A DNA stretch of 64,000 bases from the NCBI GenBank assembly GCA_032622095.1, contig CP136062.1, forward strand, positions 202,457,959 to 202,521,958, given 5' to 3'. The translations under genes and the position numbers were made by a program. The stretch is from Siphonodentalium dalli (taxonomy: Eukaryota > Mollusca > Scaphopoda > Gadilida > Siphonodentaliidae). How positions within the stretch are numbered: the stretch's first letter is position 1; the number at the start of each line of letters is the position of its first letter. Below the pieces are notes generated by a model that saw only the letters and a list, made by a program, of their open reading frames with translations, searched no databases and was not told the DNA's origin. Below, piece after piece: positions 22,205-33,885 of this stretch.

Positions 22205-22720
22205 AATAGATAACCAATGCACGGCATCCGGCCGTGCGCGTTGTTGCTATTATTGGGTGTCAACGTGGTCTTTTAAAAACTACTTCTTTAATCCTAAGAC
22301 TGGGCTGTGGAGCTGCCTGCGTTGGTTACTAAGTAATCGACTTGGAAGTAAAAATTCATAATAGGTTTATATATACATGAAATACTTATATGCAGACGAC
22401 CATATGCATTAGAAAAACTTACCGAAGTCATTAAAATTTATCAAAGTTCTGCGTTTAACGTTTTTTACACAGAAGTTAGGCTAAATACGAGACTAAGGAC
22501 GGTATCCGTGTCGTTGAAAAACAAATAAGGTTTGAATATGTTTATGGCCACCTCTCATCAGTTGTTGTTCAAAAGTAGAAAGGTGACTGATTTATAACCT
22601 CCGGAAATAGTCCCCACACCTGCATGTGCGACGCATATACGTCGAGGGTTTTATGACCGCGTGTGTAAGGTAGTACGCATGCCACGAAAGTTATATTATC
22701 ATGCACGTTCAATCGTATGT
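22205..22720 (+). repeat. long inverted-repeat arm C
   Basis: Reverse complement of 18193-18650, including 'ttttaaaaactacttcttta' and 'aaataaggtttgaatatg'. The region 22510-22720 also matches arm A directly. Together B and C form arms of about 500 bp around the hAT element. Confidence 0.8.
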
Positions 22721-23737
22721 GATTTGGAGATGCATGCGTACACCTGTTATTTAGTTAGTCTTCTCGTTGTGCATTGATACCCAATTGCATGGTAAAATCG
22801 ACTAGTAATCTCTAATCACATATGATAATCTAGAATGCGGGATAAACAGACGTACAGCAGAGAATAAATAAAGGCTGACCTTGGATTGTCAATAGCTTTT
22901 ATCCTATTGTGCATGCACATATTAATACAACACATCACTATTATCCTATATACACATATTGGTAACAGGGTAAGGGGTAACCATTTGCTGTTTAACAATT
23001 TAAGTTGTGTGGTAGAAGTGATGGTAAAAATGTCATTGTTATATATCGAAGCTGTGAACCCAGTTATCGTGCACAGTGCTTCGTGTTTTCACACAAAGGG
23101 GTCAGCTGTCGGGGGAACTCAGAGCGTATGCAGGACTTTAAGAAGAGTGTTTAAGATGTAAATGTTTGTAATGATCGATGTCGATGGCCAATATATATAT
23201 ATATATTGGTTTCACGAATGCACACCTCAGAATTCCATAAAAACAAGTAAACCTTCCAATTATTACAACTACGGCTTATCAATGAAGGTTACTCATTCAT
23301 CACACCAGAAAGCCTCTAAATGCAGACCAAACAATCTACTAATCGGATTAAATACACCACCGATACCTCGCAATACGACCTTTAGTCTACTTTCCAACTG
23401 AGACATACTTCGTCAACAATTTTAGCTGTTATATAATGCATTGTGTTCCCACAATAACATTTTCAAGAGTTGTCCAGTCACCTAAATATCGAAAGCAATT
23501 AACGCGGTCATAACAGTTATATAATGCAATAACATACGTTATTAATATAGTGTGTTACCACATAGCTCCTATTTATTTTTTATATAAACTTCATTAGCCA
23601 AAAATAACACAAGTGACGATATATATAAACATTTTACAGTTCATGAAAATACAGTGCAAATTCAATATATTTACTATATAATTATGTTACTATTTGATTA
23701 TTATATATTATTAAACTGTATATATCATATCATCATC
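22721..23737. other. unassigned AT-rich DNA
   Basis: Contains a short TA microsatellite at about 23192-23208 and scattered AT runs; no exon or element end is seen. Confidence 0.4.
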
Positions 23738-23876
23738 AGGGAAGTCGGTACTCGAGTGGTAGCGTACTGATCTTTCCTACTAGCGGACCGGGGATCTAAA
23801 CCAGATACGAAGTTTGTCAGACTGAAAAAAGTCTCATTTGAATAAAGTTCCGAATGCAAAATGCCGACTTCCCCCC
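23738..23876 (+). mobile_element. tRNA-derived SINE-like element
   Basis: 'actcgagtggtagcgtac' resembles a Pol III A box (TRGCNNAGTGG-like) and 'ggggatctaaacc', 38 bp on, resembles a B box (GGTTCGANTCC-like). A tail of about 70 bp follows. The start GGGAAGTCGG and end CCGACTTCCC are inverted copies of each other, as an acceptor stem would be. It is not a working tRNA gene, as the cloverleaf is not complete. Confidence 0.65.
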
Positions 23877-24780
23877 ATTACAATATTTGTCCATGTATGT
23901 TGCCATGGGTGCAGTACGCTGTCCGATCGGTATGTGTGCACACGTCGTGTTAGAGAATGCTACTGTAGTCACCACAGGGTTATAAAGTTACTCGACCGTG
24001 ATAGCTATACCTGGACATCCGCATAAGCTTCAGTAAATTGAAGGAGTCGGGGTAATATATATGTATCCAATAGAAGATAGGCAACGTCAAGACATTATTA
24101 AATTAATAATTTCTTATCGAAGTTGTGTCCGTTACATGTTTACGGTCGTTCCGCTTTATTGATTTGTCGTGATATTTGGCGAAAAACAGTTTGCTGCATA
24201 TTTACCGAAATTAAATTACAGCTTCTGCAAATGATACCCGATGGCTTGGTCATATTACTTATCTTGGAAAATATCACCAGAAAAACATTGGATGGCACCT
24301 TTTGTGTTATATTGAGAGAATAGGACACTACTCTTCGTCTACTACAATTTCCTAAAATAACTCGCATGGTGTGAAACCCGAAATGTGTTGTTCTTCCAGT
24401 AACCCCAGAGACCCTGTCATCTCAAGAAGATCCAGGCAGTAAACACCGGAGGGAGGACGGAACAAGCTCGATTGCAATAGACGATTAGTCATTCTCTATC
24501 AAAGATGAATAACTCTATCGTCCATGAACTGTAAATGTTGAGTCTCAGCTGCCATTCTGTTTCAAAATGTATTGTGACAAGTAAGGGGACTGCGGTCTGT
24601 CTTGTTGGTTTTTTCCCTTGTGTGGTAAAATAAAGAGCGTTCACCTGATTCTAAGCGAGGATAATGCAGCAGTTTTATCACCCCTCTGCCGAGGCAAATA
24701 CAGTTGCGACGTAATATAAGTATTTCTTGTAATTGTAGACACATCTTGATATCCGGAATGTGGAAATTGCTAGATAGAAA
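23877..24780. other. unassigned DNA
   Basis: Short open frames on both strands (for example 24123-24323) have no recognisable motif and no splice context. Confidence 0.4.
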
Positions 24781-24794
24781 TTTTAATTTATTTA

Positions 24795-24815
24795 TCTATC
24801 TATCTCTCTCTCTCT

Positions 24816-24883
<68 letters not shown>
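24795..24883 (+). repeat. CT dinucleotide microsatellite with polyC interruption
   Basis: About 40 CT units with a C10 interruption near 24818, followed at 24908-24928 by seven GTT units. Confidence 0.98.
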
Positions 24884-24887
<4 letters not shown>

Positions 24888-25289
24888 CAAATTAATCAAC
24901 GTAAGTGTTTGTTGTTGTTGTTGTTGTTGGGAATAATTCATTTTAAAAAGTATATCTGTATGAGGTTACTGAGGCAAGTATTTCCCAAACATTTTAGTTG
25001 ATGAATATCCATCCAAATCCAAGATGACGTCCAAAACGGCAACAAGAAATTAAAAAAAATGGGGAACATGAAGAAAGATATGAAATCAGATATGAAAATC
25101 ATTTTTCTGCATCTTGGTACAATAGTTGTCCCGACATCACCTTTTAGCAAACGTCGATATAAAATCGCAAAATTTTACTCGACGTCACAATAGCGTAATA
25201 CCTGTCAAAATCAAATGTGGGCGATGAGTACCAAAGAGGTATTCCCCTCACATTTTTTAATTTCAAGGTTCGAAAACACGTGAATCAAT

Positions 25290-25843
25290 CAAATACGTGA
25301 GGTGTATGGGTATATACCGAACAACTTTTTGGTCATCGGTGGGGTGTATTGGTATACAGGAAGGTGTTGTATGGCTGTGGGTGGGGCGTATGAGTACACT
25401 TGGAGTGGCTTATTGTCATGTGTGGGTGTGTATGTAATAACTATGTATACGTGTGTTGGCAATGGATTTGGTGCATGCATAAAGAGGGAGTGGCTGTTTA
25501 GTCATGAGTGATGTGTATATGTGTACAAATAATGATTGTATGCCATGGTTCAAGTATATATGCATACATGTAGTAGCTGGATGATCATTGTCGGGGTGTA
25601 TGTGCCTATAGGGAGTGTCCTTGTTGTCATGGGTGGCGTGTGTGTATCTGGCGTGGCTGTATGTATACAGGGAGTGGCTGTATGGTCATTAATGGGTTGT
25701 GTAGGAATGATCATGGTGATGTGTATATGCAGTCTGGAGTGAATGACTGGTCGTGGTGTGGTGTAATGATATATATAGAAGAGATATATGGCCATCGGTG
25801 AGGTGTATGTGTATACCTGGATTGACTGTATGGCCATGGGTGT

Positions 25844-25878
<35 letters not shown>

Positions 25879-27670
25879 TTGTATATCTTGAGTGGATATA
25901 TGGCGTGGGTGTGGTCAATATGTATACAATGCGTGACTGTGTGGTCATAATAGATGAGGTGAATATGAGGACAGGGAGGTGTGATATGGATGTAGTGGTA
26001 TACCCGGCGTGGAAGTATGCTCGTTCCTGTGGTATACGGGTATGTTGGGATGGACAGGTGGACATTTGGTGGCTGTGTTGTCACCGGTGGTGTATCTTAT
26101 AATGTATACATGTGTTGGCTCTATGATCGTGGATGGGTGTATGTATGTTTGATACACTGATTTATATGCTCATCTCACCATCGGAGTTGGCAATCAACAT
26201 CTCAGAAATACGGCAATGTATAACGACAGTGAAGAGCTGGATGGGCGCAAACCAACAGTGTTTATATGATGACAAAACTGAGATAATGTTATGTGGAATA
26301 AATCACAGAATTAAGAACACTCCTTTGGACTGCATTCGTATAGGTGGTTCCGACATAAAGCCATCGTCGTGTTCCAGATATCTGGGCATTCACCTAGACA
26401 GTACTCTGTCAATGGAAGTGTACATAAACAATTTATGCAGAAGTATATTTCTGGATATAAGGAGAATTTCTCACATCAGGCCATTCATAACCACCGATGC
26501 TGCTAAAACTCTTGTTTCGTCATTTGTTCTTTCAAAGATTGACTACTGTAACCCACTTCTGGCTGGCTTACCAAAGTCAGAAATTAATAAACTTCAACGT
26601 ATGACGAACATTGCTGCTAGTATGATTCTTAAGAAGCCTAAATTTTCTGACCTGACACCAATGTTCAAAGAACTGCTCTGGCTACCAATTCAAGCCCGTA
26701 TTGACTATAACATTGTTGTCTTATGTTGTAAGAAATGTGACTGTCTCTCGCCTCTCCATGTGTATATTGAATCTCTTCTTTCATGCTATGTACCTGGTAA
26801 ACCAGGCTTAAGGTTTGCTGATAAAATATTACTTGCTGTCCCTAAACGCGACCTTGTTAATTGTGGTCGTCGATCTTTTGAACGCTACAGTCCAAACCTT
26901 TGGAATTCACTCCCGCTTACATTTAGGAATTTTGCTACTTTGGAATCTTTCAAAACAGAACTCAAAACGTATCTGTTTAAACTTCACTATGGCAACGACG
27001 ACGACCAAAGCTAAGCACATATTTCCTGCATTGTTTTATACAATACACACAGCCTTCATCCTGATTTGTATATGAATTGTTTGATTTATTTCATTGTAGT
27101 TATTGTTTGTGTGTATATGCGAATATGTGTTTGAACGTGCTGGAGCTCTGTCATCTGTTGTATCATTGAGCGCTCTGGGCATCATGGATAAGGCGCTTTA
27201 AAAATGATATACAAGTTGGGTGATAATTGGCGAGGAGTGTTTGTATATAGGGAGTCCCCTTGTGGTCATGGGTGGGACGTATATGTATATATGTCGTGGC
27301 TGTGGTGTCATATGATGGGTACATATATATGTATACAGGGAATGCATGTATGATCATAAATGAGGTGTATGGGTATACAGCGATTGGCTGAATTGTCAGT
27401 CATGGATGGGGTGTATGTGCAAGTCTGGAGTGGATGGATGGCCGTGTGTGTGGGGTATTGGTGTATCTGGATTCTGGCTATATGGCCATTAGTGTATCTG
27501 TATACTTGGAGTATCTTTAGTCATGGTATTTGTATGTTTATCATGAGTGGTTATGTGGCAATGGGGAGGCGAATAGAGGTATACATGTGAGTGACTATAA
27601 GTGAGGCGAATATGTATATGGGGTGTGACTGTATGATCACGAATGTGGTGACTATATGGTCATGGGTGGG
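25290..27670 (+). repeat. degenerate ~50-bp minisatellite, split by a LINE fragment
   Basis: Units of roughly 45-60 bp follow the scheme 'ggtgtatgtgtatacaggga' then 'gtggctgtatggtcatggg'. The array runs 25290-26145 and resumes at 27215-27670. A TA microsatellite (25847-25876) lies inside. The opposing open frames with repeated YIYIY or HTHT are artefacts. Confidence 0.85.
26147..27208 (+). mobile_element. 5'-truncated LINE, RT C-terminal half (CR1/L2-like)
   Basis: An open frame of about 290 codons ends at 27014. It starts at DTLIYMLISPSELA, which matches the sequence just after the catalytic YADD of LINE reverse transcriptases, so the copy is truncated right at the active site. It continues with CITTVKSWMGANQ, DKTEIMLCG, SSCSRYLGIHLD, FVLSKIDYCNPLLAGLP and SFERYSPNLWNSLPL, the thumb and C-terminal blocks. 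No stop interrupts it, so it is a fairly young insertion. The 3' UTR ends in 'gcgctttaaaaatgatatac', a typical L2-type end. It was inserted in a minisatellite. No enzyme activity is possible without the palm. Confidence 0.93.
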
Positions 27671-28070
27671 CACAATGGAAGAAACGCTAAACGGTGTTCC
27701 TGACAATAGTTGAATCCGGCGAGATGATATAATGATTACCTCACCACCGTGATTTTTTTCCCTAGTCATGTTCTTGGTTTGATGATGAAACAACCAGACC
27801 TGAAGTATTACTGTTCTAAGAACAAAGCTGTATTTTATATGTTGTCAAATTATGTGCTAAATAGGGAATTTACACCTGCAGGGATGGTTAATCTTAATCG
27901 CACGCTAGACTCGTAGTCTAGCACATACATGTTCGGCTTGGGTTGTGGCTTGTTATATGTCAAATAACAGCTTCGTTGTGGCCTTAATTTCTCAAATCAG
28001 AGAGCCACTAAAATAATTGGTGATTCTAGTAGGATTGAATGACGATCCGACGACCAGCTAGGCAAAATTG
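27671..28070. other. unassigned DNA
   Basis: No element or exon is recognised. Confidence 0.4.
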
Positions 28071-28392
28071 CCTGCCGATATGCCAATCATATGGGTGTAT
28101 TGCCTGCCGACATGCCGATAATATGAGTGTATTGCCTGCCGACATGCCAATAATATGAGTGTATTGCCTGCCGACATGCCGATAATATGAGTGTATTGCC
28201 TGCCGACATGCCGATAATATGAGTGTATTGCCTGCCGATATGCCAATCATATGGGTGTATTGCCTGCCGAAATGCCGATAATATGAGTGTATTGCCTGCC
28301 GACATGCCGATAATATGAGTGTATTGCCTGCCGATATGCCAATAATATGGGTGTATTGCCTGCCGACATGCCAATAATATGAGTGTATTGCT
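28070..28392 (+). repeat. 32-bp minisatellite, about 10 copies
   Basis: The unit 'gtgtattgcctgccgacatg' plus 'ccgataatatga' is repeated head to tail with few substitutions. All frames of the minus strand are open only because 32 bp units cycle through three frames. Confidence 0.97.
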
Positions 28393-29700
28393 TGATGTTG
28401 ATTACTTGTTTGGCCAATTAACTGTGTTTCATCATTTGGATATCTGGGGTTGAGAATGTTTCAATTCAGCATGATTCTATTCGAAGTTGCCTGGACCACA
28501 ACAATTTTCGACTTTCTACATGTACTGACCTCGGTAAAATATGTGTCATCGCTAAAAGTACGTTGATCATGTTTGTTGTTGTCAATAGAAAGTGTTGTTG
28601 GTCGCTAATGTTCACATGTGACATGTGTTCTATGTACATAAATGTTTGCAGCATAGCAATTATGTATCAATCTGTATATTTTATAAGAGCGTAGCGTTAT
28701 AATTGGGTTGGTCGAAAATCACTTCCGGATTAGCTTTCTTGTTAGCCATTTTGGACGCCATCTTGATTATGGACGAAGACGATTCCTTCGATTTTGACAC
28801 TAGTGCCAAGAGTGTTCATTTGTGGTCGTTGTGGTATAATATGTGGCCATTCTGTTTTTAAAATACCGCAAAATGTGCTCAATACTTACGAAATTTTTAT
28901 TATATTTACGAAATGTGTCAATTTTTGGTCCCCGCAATAAATACGAAATTGCGGAAAGTTGAACCTAACTTTTTATATGTTCATTGCAATTGTATACTGC
29001 TTCGAAAAACTCTATCACCATTTCTGCACACATTTTGGCTAGGTCGAACATTAGTTTGACTGGACTACAAACACCATAATACATTACTAGCATGGATAGT
29101 GAATTGGTAGAGTATATAGTTGATGTACCAACATCCATCAATGCACCTGACTTATCGTTATCAGAAACAAGTATGGACTCATATCGTTCTTAACGGAACG
29201 CTGTCCCTCGCATATATCAGATGGACATATAATTCACTATGAAGCGACGGTGATGTTCGGATAACAAGCTATTAAACAAACATGGTATGTTAAACTCTCA
29301 ATGACTTGCGCGAAATATGGTGATACGGTCTTCGGCATTTTATGTAAACTACATTGTACACTTATATTTATATAGAACAAGCCGTATACGGCATAATGCA
29401 TGGCCAATGGTTCCTCGTTCGTGGCGTTTAGGGGAGCTTTCGTTGGCTGTAATTTGCATACACATTCCCCATGCATATTTGCGATTTACATTGTACATAT
29501 TCAGCACACAACGCGCATCTTAAGTTCACTCCTTGATTGAGACTTACACTTGGTAATGTAGCTGCCATAATTGTGATTTAAGTATGACTAAAAACCGGCA
29601 ACCATCGGGGCATCACCGGAAGCGGATGTACGTCATTCGCTCTTGGCGAAAATGTCTGAACGAAGTAGTTCCGGTATTGATTACACACCCATTCGTTACT
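28393..29700. other. unassigned DNA
   Basis: AT-rich, with no supportable exon. No lectin-like exon was found here, although it is upstream of the lectin gene. Confidence 0.4.
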
Positions 29701-29701
29701 A

Positions 29702-29856
29702 TTGCGAAATACAGCAAAATACAGCAAAATACAGCGAAATACAGCAAAATACAGCGAAATACAGTAAAATACAGCGAAATACAGCGAAATACAGCAAAAT
29801 ACAGCGAAATACAGCAAAATACAGCGAAATACAGCGATATACAGCAAAATACAGAG
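29702..29856 (+). repeat. 10-bp minisatellite AAATACAGCR
   Basis: About 15 copies of 'aaatacagca' / 'aaatacagcg'. The repeated QNTAKYSEI frame is an artefact. Confidence 0.97.
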
Positions 29857-30300
29857 GATTTCAAAACGTCCTATAAAACGTTTTGTATTGTCCTTGAACA
29901 ATACAAACCTATTACGACAACAAAGTAATTTGCGACGTCAACTTTAACAGAAACTTACTTCACTAAAGTATAAAGTATTGTCGACACAAAGCACACATTT
30001 GTTCAATAATATAAAACAATATCGACCTAAACATTTCAGTATTTTGCAAGTTATTCTTCAAAGTGTGCAATAATAAACCTACGGTTCTCATTTCACCATC
30101 CCACCAATCAAACTCATGCAATAACGTTAACCATTTTACATGTGTGTCCTTCTACCTATATATATTCAACTTATATAACAATAAGTATTCAATGGATGTG
30201 ATTCCGTTGAATACATGCACCGCACCCCAACGTATCCATCCCTTAACTAACACTTTTTCTGATTAGACAAAAGCCGTCACATTATAATCCGGGACTCCCA
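29857..30300. other. unassigned DNA
   Basis: Nothing recognised. Confidence 0.4.
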
Positions 30301-30341
30301 AAAGTCATATTGGACTCGAACTGAGTCCAATATGACTTTTA
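30301..30341. repeat. perfect 18-bp-arm hairpin
   Basis: AAAAGTCATATTGGACTC and its complement flank a five-base loop. Related words ('gagtccaatatgac') occur near 59850-59885. Confidence 0.9.
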
Positions 30342-31420
30342 TAAAAGTTATCTGGACTCCGGGACGTACACTGTTCAGATACGACCATTGCGCAAGGTCA
30401 CTCTTTTTGATGCGGCTTCGTCGTACCTAGACGCGAAATGGGTACATGTATACCTATCGTGTTGGGCAAGCGTCAGTTCGTGTGTATATGCGTGTGTTTG
30501 TTCGTATGCATGTCTCGTCGGTTAGCGAATTGCCTGTCTAATGACAACATGCATTAGACTTGGCATTGCTCAACAAATTGGGTAATAATGAAACTGTTAA
30601 AGCACTTCGAGACTCATGTGATATAAACTCTTCATCATTGTATGTTACCTTCCATACCCCAACTCCCACCTGACCAATCAATCAATTTTCTTCAGATTAC
30701 CCGAGTACTGACTGTAGGCGGATGGCTACTCATTTCAACCACGCTTCTATTCCAGAAAGGTGAGAATTTAGCACCAAGTTCACACACAGGCGAATTTGTC
30801 ACAAAATGGTTGTCTATCTCACATTTTGTGGTATAAACATTAGAGTTACGGAACATGTATCGTCGATAGAGCTGTCTGGACCATTCCAACAATTACCATA
30901 ACTTTGGTAAAAAATAAATTTACGAAACCCGTAGTATACGAGTCTCCTTCCCGCAAGCTGGGCTATCACCACAACATGCAAAGCACAACCAAATATGTTG
31001 ATCAACACCCAAGTTAAAATATGAAATGTTCGTATACGGACATGAAATCCACAAAGTTCCACGCCAACATGGGACGTATGTGTATCTCTTCCTCCAAAGC
31101 ATGGATATGACCACACCAAAGGACAACGAAATCCGAGAATTAACACCAACACCCGAGTTCGTATATACGGACGGATGGGTGGACCGACAGACGCATCCCT
31201 CGATTATATTCCCGAATCTCTGTCGGAGTTCGTTTCGGGGCATAGATAGAGGAAAGCTGTCCCAATAGGACTAAGTATACTATATTCCATTAGGCTACAT
31301 TATGTATTCGAAACAACTCGCTTCACATGATTTCAAATGTCCTCAAAATTGCAATAGCCCAGGTTCAAGTGATAGTAAATATATGTGTCAAGAGTCATAA
31401 TATTAGTTATCTTCGGCAAC
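30342..31420. other. unassigned DNA
   Basis: Overlapping open frames at 30814-31268 on both strands show no motif; none is annotated. Confidence 0.4.
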
Positions 31421-31499
31421 ATCGTGGGGTACATATAAATTTAATACCTGGATGTCAAAAAGTACATCCATGGTATTAAATCTCCATGTCCCCCACGAT
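31421..31499. repeat. ~79-bp hairpin
   Basis: 'atcgtggggtacat' to 'acctggatgt' is mirrored by 'acatccatggt' to 'cccccacgat' with a loop of about 8 bases; a few mismatches. Confidence 0.8.
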
Positions 31500-32591
31500 T
31501 TCGTCCCAACAACAATAGCCATGCGGCCTCAATTTACGAGTGCCTTCCAGTACCAATCAGTACCAATAAGAATAAATATGTAGCTGACCTATGGATTCGG
31601 TGCCAGGTGACGTCAAACTCGGCACGCTAGAGCAACGTCACGATTGGTGGAAACTGCCATTTCAAAGGTTATTCATATACCCCCGATGTTTCGCGTGCCC
31701 ATATAACCCCGATGTTTCGCGCACGTTCTCTTCTCTACCCTGCTGCCAAGGGTGACGGGGGACATAGTGATTTAAACGTGGCGTTGTAGCCAATCAGATT
31801 GCTAGTTACAACCGACTGTGGGGACCCTTCAGTCCATATTTATCAAAAAAATGTTTTGAAAATTTACAGATATGTTTAGAATCACTTTCAAGAAGGGAGC
31901 TATCGAATTTTAATCCAAAACGTTGCCACCAGCAGCCATCTTGAATGTTTCTCTTTTCATGACTGAAACCTTTAGCACGCTCTCATTTGAATCTTTGGGA
32001 TAACTTTCAGTTTCATCATCAATTAAATCCCTCCATTGTATTACTTTAACTTTTCTTATTCTTAATCCTAGTTGCCATTAACTCCAATGCCGCGGCATAA
32101 CTTTTTCAAAAGTATGATACCCTCTACAAGTTCAGCTACAGTATCGTTGACACTTTTGTTCTAATGCTATGACTTTATGCGCCATATGAAGTCTATATAC
32201 AAGCAAATGAACGTATCCAGCGACAAATTATGGAACCCGACAGGGATGAAACAAAAACGATCATAATTCCATGTTTCAAAGCGCCACGGCGTTTTAACAA
32301 CAACAACAACAACAACAACTTAATTTCGCACACAGTAAACGTTGATGCAACTGTATTTGACTAGATTTGTGTTCAAGCACACGACAGCCCTTCCGCAAAA
32401 TATTGTCCAAAACAAATGTTAGTAAGTGAACATACATTTAGCCTCCAAATATAGTGTTCCTCTTAGAGCACACATGTCTACATTCAAATATATCGTCGCG
32501 ATACTTAAGCTCACAGTTATTTCCATTGGTTCACCTGAATATTATCTCAAAAAGCTCTTTATTTTCATCCATAATTGGTTTCATCGCTATG
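31500..32591. other. mostly unassigned DNA with repeat fragments
   Basis: Includes a duplicated word 'cccgatgtttcgcg' (31681-31722), a fragment of the 'cagccatcttga' repeat family (31840-32050) and an AAC microsatellite (32297-32320). Confidence 0.5.
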
Positions 32592-32595
32592 TTAA

Positions 32596-33039
32596 AGGCC
32601 CACTTAATTTTCAAGTCTCCGATTATTTTTGTATAGTGATTTGATATACGGTTTTAATAACAATCTATGCCATAAAATATGATTAAAATATTATAATTCA
32701 TCACTATGTGTCTCAGAAGATGCCCACAGAGAAATAGAAAACTGCTGAAGATTCCCCCCTCTGGTACCCAGAATGCAAAAGAATTCAAACTTTTTTCAAT
32801 GAAAGGGGAAGAACTCTATCTGTAATATATAGAGTTATTCCCCCTGCATTGAAAATAATACAGATTTTTACTTCAATCTTGATGACAAAACGCATTGGCA
32901 ACTCAACAAAAAACAACATGTCCGGTTTATTACACCGGATAAGTAGATAATACAATGTTTTGGAGCTTCCTCTTTCAAATGGTATATAATATGGCATATA
33001 TTTTATATAAAGTGATCTGGGGGTTCGAAAAGTGGGCCT
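32596..33039. mobile_element. TTAA-flanked element, family D copy 1 (444 bp)
   Basis: TTAA at 32592-32595 and 33040-33043. The terminal inverted repeats AGGCCCACTTAATTTTC and GAAAAGTGGGCCT delimit the copy. The interior ('attcccccctctgg' to 'cctctttcaaatggtatat') matches 43855-44090 of copy 2. No coding capacity. Confidence 0.92.
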
Positions 33040-33258
33040 TTAATAAGCATTGCCTCTTTTTACAAAATATATTGCAATGTAACTTGAGCACAAAATGAGG
33101 TACACTTTTTCACGTGGCAATAGTTGGAATATAATGCTTGAATCATAGTTCCGATGCATCACGCGTTGTGACAATTAGTGTGATACGTGTATATATGATA
33201 CGGGGGTCTGTGCTTATAGGGAATGGATAACATGTTTCCAAATGAATTTTTGTTTCAG
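33040..33258 (+). other. intron end before lectin exon A1
   Basis: Ends in a pyrimidine-rich acceptor 'tttttgtttcag' at 33247-33258. The upstream exon of the gene was not found in this window. Confidence 0.6.
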
Positions 33259-33431
33259 TGAACAGTATTTTTAACCAAATACAAGAGAATAATTGCGACG
33301 ATAGTTGGATACAAATGAGGAGTAGTTGTTATCAGTGGAATAATAAGGATCTCGTAACGTGGGGAGAGGCACAACTGGAATGTCAACTTTTAGGTGCCGA
33401 CTTGCTGACAGTGAATGATAAGTGGGATCAG
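33259..33431 (+). CDS. multi-CTLD receptor-like gene, CTLD A exon 1
   Basis: N-terminal part of a C-type lectin-like domain, an extracellular fold that binds sugars or proteins, often with calcium. The exon starts after 'ttttgtttcag' in phase 1 and ends at CAG before gttagt in phase 0. It encodes 57 codons with cysteines at residues 13, 24 and 42 of the domain, the arrangement of a long-form CTLD (an extra N-terminal cysteine pair). Family landmarks are SSCYQW, WGEAQLEC and GADLLTVND. The 5' splice site lies in a minisatellite that repeats it six times; only the first copy keeps the phase needed by exon 40614-40756. No signal peptide is present, so earlier exons must exist. The frame is closed by no stop and all neighbours are in the same orientation. 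The ligand cannot be predicted. Confidence 0.9.
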
Positions 33432-33626
33432 GTTAGTAACGGAATGATAAGTGGGATCAGGTTAGTAACGGAATGTCCGCTGACAAGTGGGATCAGGTTA
33501 GTAACGGAATGTCCACTGACAAGTGGGATCAGGTTAGTAACGGAATGTCCGCTGACAAGTGGGATCAGGTTAGTAACGGAATATCCGCTGACAAGTGGGA
33601 TCAGGTTAGTAACGGAATGTCCGCTG
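33417..33626 (+). repeat. minisatellite carrying six copies of a splice donor
   Basis: The unit 'aagtgggatcaggttagtaa' plus 'cggaatgtccgctgac' starts at 33417, 33446, 33482, 33518, 33554 and 33590 (counting from gataag or gacaag). The first spacing is 29 bp, the rest 36 bp. Each copy includes CAG|GTTAGT. It spans the end of lectin exon A1. Confidence 0.95.
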
Positions 33627-33885
33627 TTTTTCTCTCGTGCTGTTAGTGTTGTTGTTTTTATATTATTGAGGACAGACAGCATCCTGTATTCCAAGTTCCC
33701 CTCCATCACATGGCAATGTGCTGTATTTAGTTAAGACCCACATTCAGTATTCGTTTGCATTAAAGCCCCGTGTCGGTTTGAAGAATGGGAACATATTCGT
33801 GTTTGTTCCATTCCGGTCCGTTGCGGGGGATCAAAATAGGTCGATAAAACATTAATTTATTTTATTACAAGCTTGTTCCCAGACT

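Noticed and set aside
10196-22720. Long terminal inverted repeats of a large virus-like DNA element
   Set aside because: No polymerase, integrase or capsid-type coding region was seen between the arms; the content is modules, MITEs and hAT sequence.
23738-23810. Functional tRNA gene
   Set aside because: The box-like words are present, but anticodon and T arms cannot be drawn properly and a non-tRNA tail follows; better read as a SINE.
24123-24367. Short protein with cysteine pairs
   Set aside because: No recognisable zinc motif spacing; open on both strands by chance.
25550-26102. Threonine/histidine-rich or YIYI-rich proteins
   Set aside because: Minisatellite and TA-repeat artefacts on both strands.
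28070-28392. CRISPR-like array of 32-bp repeats
   Set aside because: Units are directly adjacent with no unique spacers, and the context is a eukaryotic genome; it is a minisatellite.
29578-29928. Tyrosine/glutamine-rich repeat protein
   Set aside because: A product of the 10-bp AAATACAGCR minisatellite.
30814-31268. Overlapping open frames on both strands
   Set aside because: No motif, no splice context and mutual overlap.
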